Below are positions 9,405 through 18,337 of a DNA stretch of 64,000 nucleotides, piece by piece; positions within the stretch are counted from its first letter, which is position 1, and every line of letters starts with the position of its first letter. The position numbers were made by a program, and so were the translations under genes. The stretch is taken from positions 17,745-81,744 of the forward strand of contig DDTB01000003.1 of NCBI GenBank assembly GCA_002343985.1, in the 5' to 3' direction. The notes below the pieces were generated by a model. It had not been told where the DNA came from and ran no database searches. It saw nothing but the letters and a program-made list of their open reading frames with translations. Origin of the DNA: Chitinophagaceae bacterium UBA2375 (GTDB taxonomy: Bacteria > Bacteroidota > Bacteroidia > Chitinophagales > Chitinophagaceae).

Positions 9405-10748
9405 TCAGGGTCGGTTGAAACGAAGCCTTTGTCCACAATGAGATGCACGAACCTCTCCATTTTCATAAATTATTTGTCCGTTGATCATGGTATGTGTCAC
9501 CGATGAAGGGAAAACCATGCCTTGCAGCGGGCTCCACCCGCATTTGTACAGGGTGTTCTCCGGTTTTACGGTATAAGGCTTGTTGAGGTCAACAACAGCC
9601 AGGTCGGCGTAATAACCTTCCCGGATAAAACCCCTTTCCTTAACCTGGAAGCAGGTTGCCACGGCATGGCTCATTTTTTCCGCGATTTTTTCAAGGGAGA
9701 TATAACCCTGTTTATGGTAATAAAGCATCAGGCTGAGGGCATGCTGTACCAAAGGCAATCCGGCATGGGCGTGTTCATAAGGCGGCTCCTTTTCGCTGAG
9801 CAGGTGAGGGGCATGATCTGTGGCGATGATGTCTAACCGGTCATCGAGCAAAGCTTTCCAAAGCGCTTCCTTGTTATGCGGCGCCTTAATGGCCGGGTTG
9901 CATTTGATGCGGTATCCAAGGTTAGCATAGTCCTCCGAAGTGAAGTGCAGGTGATGCACACAAACTTCAGACGTAATCCTTTTTTGTTCGAGGGGCAGCA
10001 TATTGCCAAACAGCACAAGTTCTTTCTCTGTGCTGATGTGTAAGATGTGCAGCCGGCTGTTATATTTCTTGGCGAACTGGATCGCCGTCAGTGATGATTC
10101 AAAACAGGCTTCATCGTCGCGGATGATGGGATGGTCTGATGGCTCTAAATTTTGTTTCTGTGCGCGCAGCGTTTCGTAATTGCGTTTCACAATGCGTTCA
10201 TCCTCGCAATGCGTGGCAATCAATACTTCGCTTTCCGAAAACATCCGGTTGAGGGTGGCATGGTTATCTACCAGCATATTGCCGGTGCTGCTGCCCATGA
10301 AAATTTTGATGCCGCAAATATCTTCTTTATGCTTGTTCACTTTCAGGGCTTCGTCGGCATTGCTGTTACTGACTCCCATGAAAAAAGAGTAATTCGTAAA
10401 TGAACTGCCCGACGCGATGCGGTATTTATCTTCCAGCAACTCAATGTTCAGCGCATTGGGGATCGTATTGGGCATTTCCATAAAACTGGTGACACCACCG
10501 GCTACCGCAGCCCTGCTTTCCGTAAAAATGTTCCCTTTATGCGTCAGCCCCGGTTCCCTGAAATGCACCTGGTCGTCGATCACACCTGGAAACAGGTGCA
10601 GGCGTTCACCGTCAATTTCTGTACACTGGCTTTTCACAGTGATGTTTGGGTCTATGCGTTCTATCCGTTCCCCGGATACAAGCACATCCATACGGCTGAT
10701 TTTGCCTTCATTCACAACCTGTATGTTCCTGAATAGGTATTTTTGCAT
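9405..10748 (-). CDS. pyrC: Dihydroorotase
   Basis: 447-residue amidohydrolase that closes carbamoyl-aspartate to dihydroorotate. Metal-site elements include IDDQVHFREPG (residues 57-67), the lysine in GIKIFMGSS that is carboxylated in the family, HCEDE, HILHIST and TDHAPH. The first histidine of the usual DxHxH motif is glutamine here (Q60, with H62 retained). The ATG at 10748 gives the family start MQKYLFRN; an upstream extension is possible but not family-like. It is divergent from the Wzi-like gene, with 31 bases between the starts. Confidence 0.9.
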   Translation of the reverse strand: MQKYLFRNIQVVNEGKISRMDVLVSGERIERIDPNITVKSQCTEIDGERLHLFPGVIDDQVHFREPGLTHKGNIFTESRAAVAGGVTSFMEMPNTIPNALNIELLEDKYRIASGSSFTNYSFFMGVSNSNADEALKVNKHKEDICGIKIFMGSSTGNMLVDNHATLNRMFSESEVLIATHCEDERIVKRNYETLRAQKQNLEPSDHPIIRDDEACFESSLTAIQFAKKYNSRLHILHISTEKELVLFGNMLPLEQKRITSEVCVHHLHFTSEDYANLGYRIKCNPAIKAPHNKEALWKALLDDRLDIIATDHAPHLLSEKEPPYEHAHAGLPLVQHALSLMLYYHKQGYISLEKIAEKMSHAVATCFQVKERGFIREGYYADLAVVDLNKPYTVKPENTLYKCGWSPLQGMVFPSSVTHTMINGQIIYENGEVRASHCGQRLRFNRP

Positions 10749-10779
10749 AAATTGATGAATTACTGATAAACCGATCCTG

Positions 10780-12456
10780 ATGCAAATTATTAAAAGCTTA
10801 CTCAAGATTACCCTTTTTGTTTTACCTATTTCAGCTTTTTCGCAGGCCACGTACCTCAACCAGGGTTCAAGGGAATACCATTTCCTCGAGCGCCTCGAAA
10901 TCCTGCATCAGCGAAACCCGGACCTGAACTTTTCGGGCATCAAACCTTTTAACCGGAAATTCATTGTGCAGCAGGCGGAGCAATCCGATTCCGTGATCCG
11001 TTCCGAAGCCGATAAATACAACCTGCAGCAATTGCTGATGGCCAATTCGGAATGGGTGAAAGGTGATAAATCCTCATTTCTGTCAAAGAAAGATTTCCTC
11101 AATACGTTTTACAAAACCAAGGCAAACTTTTTTGAAGTTGATAACAAAGATTTTTTCATGGCCATCAATCCCATGCTCAACCTGCATGGAGGCGGCGAGT
11201 CGGAAGATGGCAGCCAGCAATTGTTCATCAACAGCCGGGGTGTTACAGTGAGGGGATTGATTGCGGGTAAAGTGGGGTTCTCCTCCACGCTGATTGAGAA
11301 CCAGGAAAGGGGCCCAAGGTATTTTCAACGCGAGGTAAAAGCCTATGATGCTGTTCCCGGTGTTGGGTTTTATAAGCCTTTCAAAAATAATCCAGCGGTA
11401 GTGGACTATTTCGACGCGCGCGGGTACATCACTTTCAACGCGGCCAAATTCATCGATTTTCAATTCGGGTATGATAAAAATTTTATCGGGCATGGCTACC
11501 GCAGTTTGTTTTTGAGCGACTGGGGCAACAGTTATTTGTTCGGTAAGATCAACACCCGCATCTGGAAATTCAATTACCAGAATATTTTCATGGAATTGAT
11601 GCCCGAATTTCACAAGCCAGGCAGGGATACGCTCATCGACCGGAAATACGCGGCCATGCACCACCTGAGCATGAATGTTACGAAATGGCTGAACATTGGT
11701 TTGTTTGAAAGCGTGGTGTTTGGGCGCCGCAACCGGTTTGATTTTCAATACCTGAACCCCATCATTTTTTACAGGCATATAGAAGGAACCGTGGGCAGCC
11801 CGGATAATGCCTTTGCGGGATTTGATTTCAAGGCTAATGTGGCGAAGAAATTCCAGTTTTACGGACAGTTTTTGCTCGATGAATTCCTGATTTCAAAACT
11901 GCGCAACGACCCCAAGAATTGGGTCAACAAATACGGCATTCAGTTAGGCGCGAAATACATCAACGCATTCGGCATCCAGAACCTTGACCTGCAGGCCGAA
12001 GTCAACCGCGTACGGCCTTTCACATACGCGCATTACGACAGCGTGTCGAATTACACACACTACAACCAGCCACTCGCGCATCCCCTCGGCGCGAATTTCC
12101 AGGAGTTTGTGGGTATCCTGCAATACCAGCCACATCCCAAATGGAATATTTACGCGCGTGCCATGTATTATTACAAGGGGCTCGACAGTACCGGCGTGAA
12201 TAATGGCGGAAACATTTTTCGCGATTACACCACAAGGTCGGCAGAGTCGGGATTTGCCGTGGGCGGCGGTAACAAAGCGACATGCTTCAATGGCATGTTG
12301 AACCTCTCATACGAATTCAAACACAATCTCTTCTTTGAACTGATGATGCAGTACAGGCGTTTCAGGCTTTCTGGTGTTAATACAGAAAACAACCAGTCCA
12401 CACTGGTTTCAGCAGGTGTACGTTGGAATATTTTCCGTCGCACTTATGATTTTTAA
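10780..12456 (+). CDS. Capsule assembly Wzi family outer-membrane protein
   Basis: 558 residues with a signal peptide (MQIIKSLLKITLFVLPISAFSQ, cleavage after about 22) and a C-terminal beta-strand-rich region of aromatic alternating strands ending in RRTYDF, as in an outer-membrane barrel. The overall pattern is the capsule assembly protein Wzi family of Bacteroidota. In E. coli Wzi anchors capsule on the cell surface; no capsule genes are nearby, so the role here could be more general. Confidence 0.8.
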   Translation: MQIIKSLLKITLFVLPISAFSQATYLNQGSREYHFLERLEILHQRNPDLNFSGIKPFNRKFIVQQAEQSDSVIRSEADKYNLQQLLMANSEWVKGDKSSFLSKKDFLNTFYKTKANFFEVDNKDFFMAINPMLNLHGGGESEDGSQQLFINSRGVTVRGLIAGKVGFSSTLIENQERGPRYFQREVKAYDAVPGVGFYKPFKNNPAVVDYFDARGYITFNAAKFIDFQFGYDKNFIGHGYRSLFLSDWGNSYLFGKINTRIWKFNYQNIFMELMPEFHKPGRDTLIDRKYAAMHHLSMNVTKWLNIGLFESVVFGRRNRFDFQYLNPIIFYRHIEGTVGSPDNAFAGFDFKANVAKKFQFYGQFLLDEFLISKLRNDPKNWVNKYGIQLGAKYINAFGIQNLDLQAEVNRVRPFTYAHYDSVSNYTHYNQPLAHPLGANFQEFVGILQYQPHPKWNIYARAMYYYKGLDSTGVNNGGNIFRDYTTRSAESGFAVGGGNKATCFNGMLNLSYEFKHNLFFELMMQYRRFRLSGVNTENNQSTLVSAGVRWNIFRRTYDF

Positions 12457-12463
12457 GGAGGGA

Positions 12464-13201
12464 CTATTCTACAATCAATGAGAAATTAAAAATCCTGGAG
12501 TTGATTTTGTCGATGGTGTTGGAGAACTTCAGGTCGTTGTCGCGGCTATGCACGTTGCGCAAGCCATACCCGAATTTCAATTCCGGCGAAAGCACAAAAT
12601 AGGGGAAGTAAAAATGGAAGCCGATACCCCCTTCGATGCCATAATCAATTTTATTCAGCTTGATCAGGTTTTCCGCGTTTTTCGCGCCGGATGTCGCCGC
12701 GAAATCATATTCGATCCTGCCGCCTGCAATCATATATACTTTAAAATTCCGGATGCGGTCGCTGCTGAATTTGATTTGTATCGGCAGGGCCATACTGATG
12801 CTTTGCACCTTGCGTGTGGTGATGCTGTCTTCATCCCGGAACCTGTCGGGGTATTTCAGGCTGTATTGAAATGCTTTTTCCGTAAAGACGAGGTTGAGGG
12901 GATAGGTGCGCAGGTCAAAATGTTCACTGAGGCGCATATTCACCAGCCAGGCCAGTTGGATACCGCTGCTGTTGATGCTTTCGATGCCCAGCACGCTGTC
13001 CTGCAACTGGAAGCTAGGGTGGTGCGTGAATTTATAGAACGCCCGGTTCATGCCCAGGCTGATGCCAAACCGGAAAGGTTTTTCATCGTGGTTGGGCAGG
13101 TTGATGTCACTACTGTACCGTTGTGCAAAAAGGGTAACAGGCGCCATGGAAACCAACAGGATGGTATAGACGATTATTTTTCTCCGCAATAAATGCTGCA
13201 T
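12464..13201 (-). CDS. porT: PorT family type IX secretion/outer-membrane barrel protein
   Basis: 245 residues. It has a signal peptide (about 1-26, ending LFAQ) and an eight-strand beta-barrel-like sequence with the PorT pattern: FRFGISLGMN near the start, then SSGIQLAWLVNMRLSEHFDLR, SMALPIQIKFSSDR and YGIEGGIGFHFYF. PorT is an inner- or outer-membrane-associated component required for type IX secretion in Porphyromonas. It follows ubiE with a 28-base overlap (start ATG 13201), an arrangement common in this phylum. Type IX cargo is encoded at 15274 and 43274. Confidence 0.75.
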   Translation of the reverse strand: MQHLLRRKIIVYTILLVSMAPVTLFAQRYSSDINLPNHDEKPFRFGISLGMNRAFYKFTHHPSFQLQDSVLGIESINSSGIQLAWLVNMRLSEHFDLRTYPLNLVFTEKAFQYSLKYPDRFRDEDSITTRKVQSISMALPIQIKFSSDRIRNFKVYMIAGGRIEYDFAATSGAKNAENLIKLNKIDYGIEGGIGFHFYFPYFVLSPELKFGYGLRNVHSRDNDLKFSNTIDKINSRIFNFSLIVE

Positions 13202-13917
13202 ATGCCTAAGCTCAGAGGTTTGCAATAAGTGTTCGTGTAGCCTGTTTGGTTCAATATAGTTATAAATTTTTTTCCTTCGGGGAATTTGCGAATGGATTCA
13301 TCCAGGTAACTGTAGGCCGCTTTGTTTTTTGAAAAGAGCTTGCCTACATTCGGGGTGATCACTTTCATATACAACTCGTATAGTGGTTTCACCAGAGGCA
13401 GCCGGGGTTTGCTGAATTCGAGCACCACCAGTTTGCCGCCGGGTTTCAGCACCCTTTTGATTTCTGCCAATCCTTTTTCCAGGTCCTGGAAATTGCGGAC
13501 GCCAAAAGCCACCATAACTGCGTCAAACGAGTTGTCGGGGAACTTTATTGCTTCGCTGTCGCCATTTAACAATTGTATATATGGATTGAGTTGCAGCTTC
13601 GCGATTTTTTCCCGGCCAATATTGAGCATACCATCGCTGATATCAATTCCGGTAACCTGCACATTGCCCAGCAAATCCCTTGCCATAATGGCCATATCGG
13701 CTGTGCCGGTGGCCACATCGAGGATATGTTCAGGTTTTTTTGAAGCCAGTTGCCGGATGGCTTTTTTTCGCCAGCGGATGTCAATGCCCGCGCTCAGGAA
13801 CCGGTTGAGAAAATCGTACCTGTGTGCGATATCGTTGAACATTGTGGCGACCTGCTGTTTTTTTTCCAGCGAGGAATCCCGGTAGGGTACAACGGTATCA
13901 TGTTCAAATTGTGCCAT
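13174..13917 (-). CDS. ubiE: Demethylmenaquinone methyltransferase UbiE/MenG
   Basis: 247-residue class I methyltransferase that makes menaquinone by methylating demethylmenaquinone. Motif I is DVATGTADMA and the post-I acidic residue lies in GIDISDGML; the family segments AFGVRNFQDLEKGL and KPGGKLVVLEFSKP are intact. The chosen start is MAQFEHDTV (13917). An exact TATCTTTG -7 box on the minus strand sits only 9 bases upstream, so the leader is very short. It provides the quinone used by the complex I encoded at 51.5 kb. Confidence 0.92.
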   Translation of the reverse strand: MAQFEHDTVVPYRDSSLEKKQQVATMFNDIAHRYDFLNRFLSAGIDIRWRKKAIRQLASKKPEHILDVATGTADMAIMARDLLGNVQVTGIDISDGMLNIGREKIAKLQLNPYIQLLNGDSEAIKFPDNSFDAVMVAFGVRNFQDLEKGLAEIKRVLKPGGKLVVLEFSKPRLPLVKPLYELYMKVITPNVGKLFSKNKAAYSYLDESIRKFPEGKKFITILNQTGYTNTYCKPLSLGICSIYCGEK

Positions 13918-13926
13918 GCTTGCGGG

Positions 13927-13934
13927 CAAAGATA
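13927..13934 (-). promoter_or_regulatory. -7 box for ubiE
   Basis: TATCTTTG on the minus strand is an exact TAnnTTTG match, 9 bases before the ubiE ATG. No good TTG at -33. Confidence 0.4.
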
Positions 13935-13988
13935 AGCGGTTTGGCATTTTTTCGGGGTTCTTGTTCAGGCGCGAGCCTGCTTTGCGCC

Positions 13989-13996
13989 TATTTTTG
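13989..13996 (+). promoter_or_regulatory. -7 box for engB
   Basis: TATTTTTG is an exact TAnnTTTG match 9 bases before the engB ATG, giving a nearly leaderless transcript. It is divergent from the ubiE box 55 bases away. Confidence 0.4.
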
Positions 13997-14005
13997 CAAT
14001 ACATT

Positions 14006-14662
14006 ATGAAATCAGTTGTCATTCGCAAAGCGGCTTATGTGGTCAGCAGCCCCGATTTTGAGAAATGCCCCGCGCCCGACAGGCCGGAGTATGCCTTTAT
14101 CGGCAGGAGCAATGTGGGCAAGTCATCGCTCATCAATATGATCTGCAACCACGATAAACTCGCCAAAACTTCGGCGTCGCCCGGGAAAACACAGCTCATC
14201 AATCATTTTGCGATACAGGCCGTACATCCCGAAACACAGCGCGAGTCTGCATGGTACCTGGTTGACCTTCCCGGTTATGGTTTCGCGAAAGTCAGCCAGC
14301 GCGACAGGAACCGCTGGGAGCAGATGATAGAACATTACCTTCGGAAAAGGGAAAATCTCATGATGGTTTTTGTGCTGATCGATTCGAGGCATGGCCCGCA
14401 AAAGGCCGATCTCGCGTTCCTGGATAAGGTAAAGAAATGGGATGTGCCCATCAGCATCGTATTCACCAAAACGGATAAGGAAAACCAACGGGTGGTCAGT
14501 AAGAATATAAAAGACTTTTTCGAAGCGATGAAACAGAGCTGGCAGTTCCTGCCCCGTTATTTCATGACGAGTGCAGCCAAGAAAACAGGGAGAGACAAGT
14601 TGCTCTCGTTTATCATGGAGACAAACGAGGAAACGGAAACATCGTTTAGCCCTTCCCGTTAG
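14006..14662 (+). CDS. engB: Ribosome biogenesis GTPase YihA/YsxC (EngB)
   Basis: 218 residues. G1 is GRSNVGKSSLIN, G3 is DLPGYGFAKV and G4 is TKTDK; the TSA loop for G5 is near the end (MTSAAKKTG). This essential GTPase acts in assembly of the large ribosomal subunit. ATG 14006 is chosen over the longer open frame because it starts MKSVVIRKAAYV like the family. Its last four bases overlap the convergent YkuK-like gene. Confidence 0.92.
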   Translation: MKSVVIRKAAYVVSSPDFEKCPAPDRPEYAFIGRSNVGKSSLINMICNHDKLAKTSASPGKTQLINHFAIQAVHPETQRESAWYLVDLPGYGFAKVSQRDRNRWEQMIEHYLRKRENLMMVFVLIDSRHGPQKADLAFLDKVKKWDVPISIVFTKTDKENQRVVSKNIKDFFEAMKQSWQFLPRYFMTSAAKKTGRDKLLSFIMETNEETETSFSPSR

Positions 14663-15132
14663 TTAACGGCCTTGTTCGCGCAACTGCTGCTGGCGAAGGC
14701 TTCAGGCTTGGCCTTAAACGCGAAGCCCATACCGAGGATATATCCCATGGCTTCCCGCAAGGCTTCATTGCTCCTGAACTGTGGGTTGGTGTTGATGTCG
14801 GCGTGCACTTCCATGTCCACATCAAATTCCGTGAACAGGGAGCATAGTTCATAGGCGATTTCAATGCTCTTGGCTACTTCCACCAGCATCCGTTCCTTGA
14901 TGCTGAATTTCTGCAGGGTTTTTTCATTATGGATGAACATGAATCCACCATGGCCTTCCCTCAGGAATACAATAACGGTAGCGAACTCGGTTTCCCGGCC
15001 TTTAACCTGGCTGTCTGTGCCGATGCATACCTTTAGTTTGTAACCCTGGGATGTTTCCCTGCGGATCGCTTCTTCCACCGCTTCTTTGATGGGTAGCTCA
15101 ATCTGGTCGCCGTTAAATTTTCTCCATAACAT
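14659..15132 (-). CDS. YkuK-like ribonuclease H-like protein (DUF458)
   Basis: 157 residues. The beta-strand block KVCIGTDSQVKG (about 34-45) carries an acidic residue placed as in RNase H folds, and later EVAKSIEIAYEL and MEVHADINTNPQF complete the DUF458/YkuK pattern. Members are present in Firmicutes and Bacteroidota, and no activity has been established. No signal peptide. Confidence 0.75.
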   Translation of the reverse strand: MLWRKFNGDQIELPIKEAVEEAIRRETSQGYKLKVCIGTDSQVKGRETEFATVIVFLREGHGGFMFIHNEKTLQKFSIKERMLVEVAKSIEIAYELCSLFTEFDVDMEVHADINTNPQFRSNEALREAMGYILGMGFAFKAKPEAFASSSCANKAVN

Positions 15133-15223
15133 AGCGTGCAGTTTTCCTAAGTTACGGAAAAGCCCGCATTCCGGAAATGCCTGTGTAATGTCTTAACGGT
15201 ATTTTAATATCCACATACGTGAC

Positions 15224-15253
15224 AAAAAAAGGGTCGGCCCTAAGCCAACCCCT
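15224..15253 (-). terminator. Terminator of the secreted-protease operon
   Basis: On the minus strand AAGGG[G]TTGGC pairs with GCCGACCCTT across a small loop, with one bulged G, followed by seven T. It lies 20 bases beyond the stop codon of the protease gene at 15274. Confidence 0.75.
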
Positions 15254-15273
15254 TACTTACACATGAATCTACC

Positions 15274-16860
15274 TTACTGTTTTACGATCCTTTCTGTATG
15301 TATCCCTTCCGGGTGATGGATCTGCAATATGTATAATCCCGAAGGATATGCCTGCATGTTGATTTGTTGTTGCCCGCTGTTGCGGCGGCCTGTTTGCAGC
15401 ACCCGGCCATTCGCGTCGAACAGGCGGTACTGATATGCATCTAACGTGCGGATATTGATTTCATTGTGCACCAGGGTACTGACCTGGCTGACAAAATTTT
15501 CCTTCACCGCATTTTTTAACGCGATTACATTCGAAACCGCAGTTTGACTGATCACCGATGTGGCTTTAATGCGGTAATACGTCAGGCCTTGCGCTGGATT
15601 TAACACCGTGTACCTGTTGGTTCCCGCCGCGAGGTTCGCGATGGTATGAAAACTGGCGCCATCAGCAGATGCTTCTACTTCCTGGCTTTCAATGGGCTCA
15701 TCGGCGATGATATTCCATTGAAGGATATGTGAAGCCTTGTCGGTGCGGCCACTCAGGCTGATTTCACGGATTGGCAATGCGCCCCGGAAACCGGTAAGCC
15801 TGTATGAGCCAAGGCTACCGTAATTACTTGTATTCTGGTTGCCGCTGCCGTCTAACACAAAGAAATATGTGCCGGCTTGCAGGCTGGTGTCGATGGTGAC
15901 GCTCATCATACTAACGGGGTCGTATACACGCAACAAGCTTCCCTGGCCATCGTATAAACTGATTTTGATATCGAGGTTGGCGCCTGTATTGGAGTACCCG
16001 TTGATGCTGAAAGGTTTGGCTTCGAGGTGCAGGTTACCGGCTTGCGACAATGAAAAGCGGAATGCGTCCTGGTCGGTACTGGTAGAGATAATCCCATCTA
16101 CCGAGAAAGATGATCCGCCCAATGAATATGCCTGTTCGTTCAGGTCGGCGGTATAATCGTCGGGCCTGTAACTGAAACCGTTGATGCTGGTGATCGTGGT
16201 TAGGTTATCCTGCACGCTGGTGCAACCATAAGGTGTGGGTCCATCGTTCCAGCCTGTCATGTTTTTATAATAGCTGTTACCCATGACCGGCGCCCAGCCC
16301 GTTTCGCCGGAACCCGCGCCTGTATTATACGTTTCTACAAGGTTGCAATTGTTGTCGTACGAAGACTGGTGCGCGAGGCCAAGCGTGTGGCCGCTTTCGT
16401 GCGAACAGCATTCGGCTATATACTTCGGACTGTTAGGCCCGAGCCTGTCGGAGAACACAAATGCCGGCGTGTCATCGCCCCAGGTAAATGAACCGATATA
16501 GGCGATGCCGCCTACGCCCGGCCTCCAGGAAGAAGTGGGGGTAACGATAACGCGTATGCGCTTTGCCAGGGGCGCGTTCAGGAAGCGTACCGAATCGGTC
16601 GTGATATTGATGTCAAAGGGACGGTAATCTTCCGATACCCTGTTGAATACTTCAATGATTTGTTCGTCGGTCAACCCCGATGGCGCGCAATTAATCGGGT
16701 TGCCATTGTTCCAGAATGAGCCCGAAACCCTGTGCCCGTCAAAGTCAAGGAAAATGGTCGCGCTGGCCGATGGATGGCTGTTCATGGGTGGTACGCAGAA
16801 TGCCTGCACCGGTCCCAACATGGCCAGTATGATCAGGAAATTGAAAGTAAAGGTTTTCAT
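15274..16860 (-). CDS. Secreted zinc metalloprotease with type IX sorting domain
   Basis: 528 residues. A signal peptide (1-20) precedes a reprolysin-like catalytic domain with the zinc motif HESGHTLGLAH (His154, Glu155, His158, His164) and a Met-turn segment PVMG further on. A beta-rich PPC-like domain (about 245-355) follows, then a fibronectin-like segment and a C-terminal type A T9SS sorting domain (RLFDANGRVLQTG ... YPSGLYILQIH ... RIVKQ). It should be exported by Sec, carried across the outer membrane by the type IX system and fixed on the surface or released. An unknown secreted gene lies 30 bases upstream on the same strand. Confidence 0.85.
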   Translation of the reverse strand: MKTFTFNFLIILAMLGPVQAFCVPPMNSHPSASATIFLDFDGHRVSGSFWNNGNPINCAPSGLTDEQIIEVFNRVSEDYRPFDINITTDSVRFLNAPLAKRIRVIVTPTSSWRPGVGGIAYIGSFTWGDDTPAFVFSDRLGPNSPKYIAECCSHESGHTLGLAHQSSYDNNCNLVETYNTGAGSGETGWAPVMGNSYYKNMTGWNDGPTPYGCTSVQDNLTTITSINGFSYRPDDYTADLNEQAYSLGGSSFSVDGIISTSTDQDAFRFSLSQAGNLHLEAKPFSINGYSNTGANLDIKISLYDGQGSLLRVYDPVSMMSVTIDTSLQAGTYFFVLDGSGNQNTSNYGSLGSYRLTGFRGALPIREISLSGRTDKASHILQWNIIADEPIESQEVEASADGASFHTIANLAAGTNRYTVLNPAQGLTYYRIKATSVISQTAVSNVIALKNAVKENFVSQVSTLVHNEINIRTLDAYQYRLFDANGRVLQTGRRNSGQQQINMQAYPSGLYILQIHHPEGIHTERIVKQ

Positions 16861-16890
16861 GTAGTTGGATTATTTGGATCAGGATATGGA

Positions 16891-17343
16891 TTATTGAAAA
16901 CTGCATTCTTCCAGAACGCTTACCGTATTGATTTTTGTCAGCCGGTAATCCTGCTGGTTTGTTTTTTTCAGCATGTAACCATCCTCTGCCTGCGCATGCA
17001 GGATACGGCCACTGTATTGCACAAGGCCATCTTCGGTATTGATGCGGGAAAGGGAAAACAAAGCCTGGTCAAACATGGGTGATTTGATCAGGACCGTTTG
17101 CAGGTTATGGTATTTCTGTTCATTGCTGATGACCGTCCCGGTAAATGCGAATGCAGGGGAGAATTGAACGGTGGTCTGCTGACCTTCACGGGCATTCATC
17201 ACTTGTTCCAACGTCTGTATGTTCATGGAAATTTGATCCGGTTGCTGATCGAAAAGTTTATGCCTTTGGGTAGCTTGGGCCTGTGCGGATGAGACCATGC
17301 TCATGCAGCACATGACCAATAAGGCCGATAGGATGGATTTCAT
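16891..17343 (-). CDS. Secreted protein of unknown function, paired with the protease
   Basis: 150 residues. The ATG at 17343 gives a clear signal peptide (MKSILSALLVMCCMSMVSSAQA). The mature part is short, with mixed charge and no motif I recognise; it contains a VQFSPAFAFTGTVIS strand and ends in VSVLEECSFQ. It is 30 bases upstream of the zinc protease gene on the same strand, so the two are probably one operon; an inhibitor, chaperone or co-secreted partner are possibilities, none shown. Confidence 0.65.
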   Translation of the reverse strand: MKSILSALLVMCCMSMVSSAQAQATQRHKLFDQQPDQISMNIQTLEQVMNAREGQQTTVQFSPAFAFTGTVISNEQKYHNLQTVLIKSPMFDQALFSLSRINTEDGLVQYSGRILHAQAEDGYMLKKTNQQDYRLTKINTVSVLEECSFQ

Positions 17344-17516
17344 GGTAATGGTTTTTACGGGTTTGGATATGATTGAAACGCTTGGCGGGTATTTTTTATT
17401 GTGCCTGGCCGCGGCTTTGGGCAATGGAATCAATTACCGTATTGAAAATCAATAAGATGCAAAGTGGGATGGGAGCCTGTTCAAGGCCTGGAAAACAGGA
17501 GTGGGAAGGAGTGGAA

Positions 17517-17882
17517 TCAGTATTGCCCGGTTGACAGCATCACCAGGGTGCAAGCTTCTATAGGCTGAATACCCTGTGCCGTTAACAGGTCTTCCAGTTC
17601 GGGGTTTTCGGCGCCAGGGTTAAAGATGACCCGGCGGGGTTTGAGGGCAACCAGGTAATGATAAAAATCTTGTTGGTGCGATGGGTTCAGGTATAAGGTT
17701 ACGGTATCAATATCCTGGTCAGGCGGAGTGGATTTATGAATGTCGATGCCATGGGCCCGGCCTTCTTTTTTGCCCACAGCCAGAACAGTATGGCCTTTCG
17801 CTTTCAGGCTGCGCATGGCCATATTGCTGTAACGGGATGGGGTTTCGGAAGCGCCCAGTACCAGTGTTTTTTTATCAGGCAT
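17517..17882 (-). CDS. CoA-binding domain protein
   Basis: 121 residues. A Rossmann-type N-terminus KTLVLGASETPSRYSNMA is followed by HTVLAVGKKEG and the conserved IDTVTLYLNP and RRVIFNPGAENPEL segments typical of small CoA_binding domain proteins. It is stand-alone, without the ligase partner of succinyl-CoA synthetase. It is the last gene of a minus-strand cluster, 8 bases after the DCC gene. Confidence 0.8.
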   Translation of the reverse strand: MPDKKTLVLGASETPSRYSNMAMRSLKAKGHTVLAVGKKEGRAHGIDIHKSTPPDQDIDTVTLYLNPSHQQDFYHYLVALKPRRVIFNPGAENPELEDLLTAQGIQPIEACTLVMLSTGQY

Positions 17883-17890
17883 ACAAAAAC

Positions 17891-18331
17891 TTATGATATG
17901 AATCTGTTCAAAAGATCCGGCCGGGGTACCATGCACTGGTCTTTCTTTCCAAACCAACGGTAACGGTTACGCGCAATCCAGTTGTACACCCCATCGCGGA
18001 TGAAACGTGGGACGATGATAAAGGCATAAGCCAATCTAATCGGTCCTTTGAGTTGCCTGGCAATGCTGAGGGCGGCTGTGGAATGTGTGAATACCTTGTC
18101 TCCTTTCAGCAAAACGATGGAACTCATTTTTTCCTGGCCCTGGTTAAGTTTTGATAAGGCCTGCCTGCCTATATCGGATTGCAGTGCCGCAAACCGGAAA
18201 ACCGCATCAGGGTCGTGCCGGATGATATACATAACCGACCTGTTGCAGAGGTTACACACACCATCAAACAAAACTACCGGATGGCCATCCGCCTTGTTCA
18301 TCAATTCCATGCCCTGCAAAGGTAGTTTCAT
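17891..18331 (-). CDS. DCC family thiol-disulfide oxidoreductase
   Basis: 146 residues. The defining motif FDGVCNLCNRSV (DxxCxxC) is near residue 20, then RFAALQSDIGRQAL and a hydrophobic segment before a basic tail (GVYNWIARNRYRWFG). DUF393/DCC proteins have a thioredoxin-like fold and unknown substrates. It lies 6 bases after the neighbouring membrane-protein gene, in the same cluster. Confidence 0.8.
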   Translation of the reverse strand: MKLPLQGMELMNKADGHPVVLFDGVCNLCNRSVMYIIRHDPDAVFRFAALQSDIGRQALSKLNQGQEKMSSIVLLKGDKVFTHSTAALSIARQLKGPIRLAYAFIIVPRFIRDGVYNWIARNRYRWFGKKDQCMVPRPDLLNRFIS

Positions 18332-18337
18332 TTGCGC

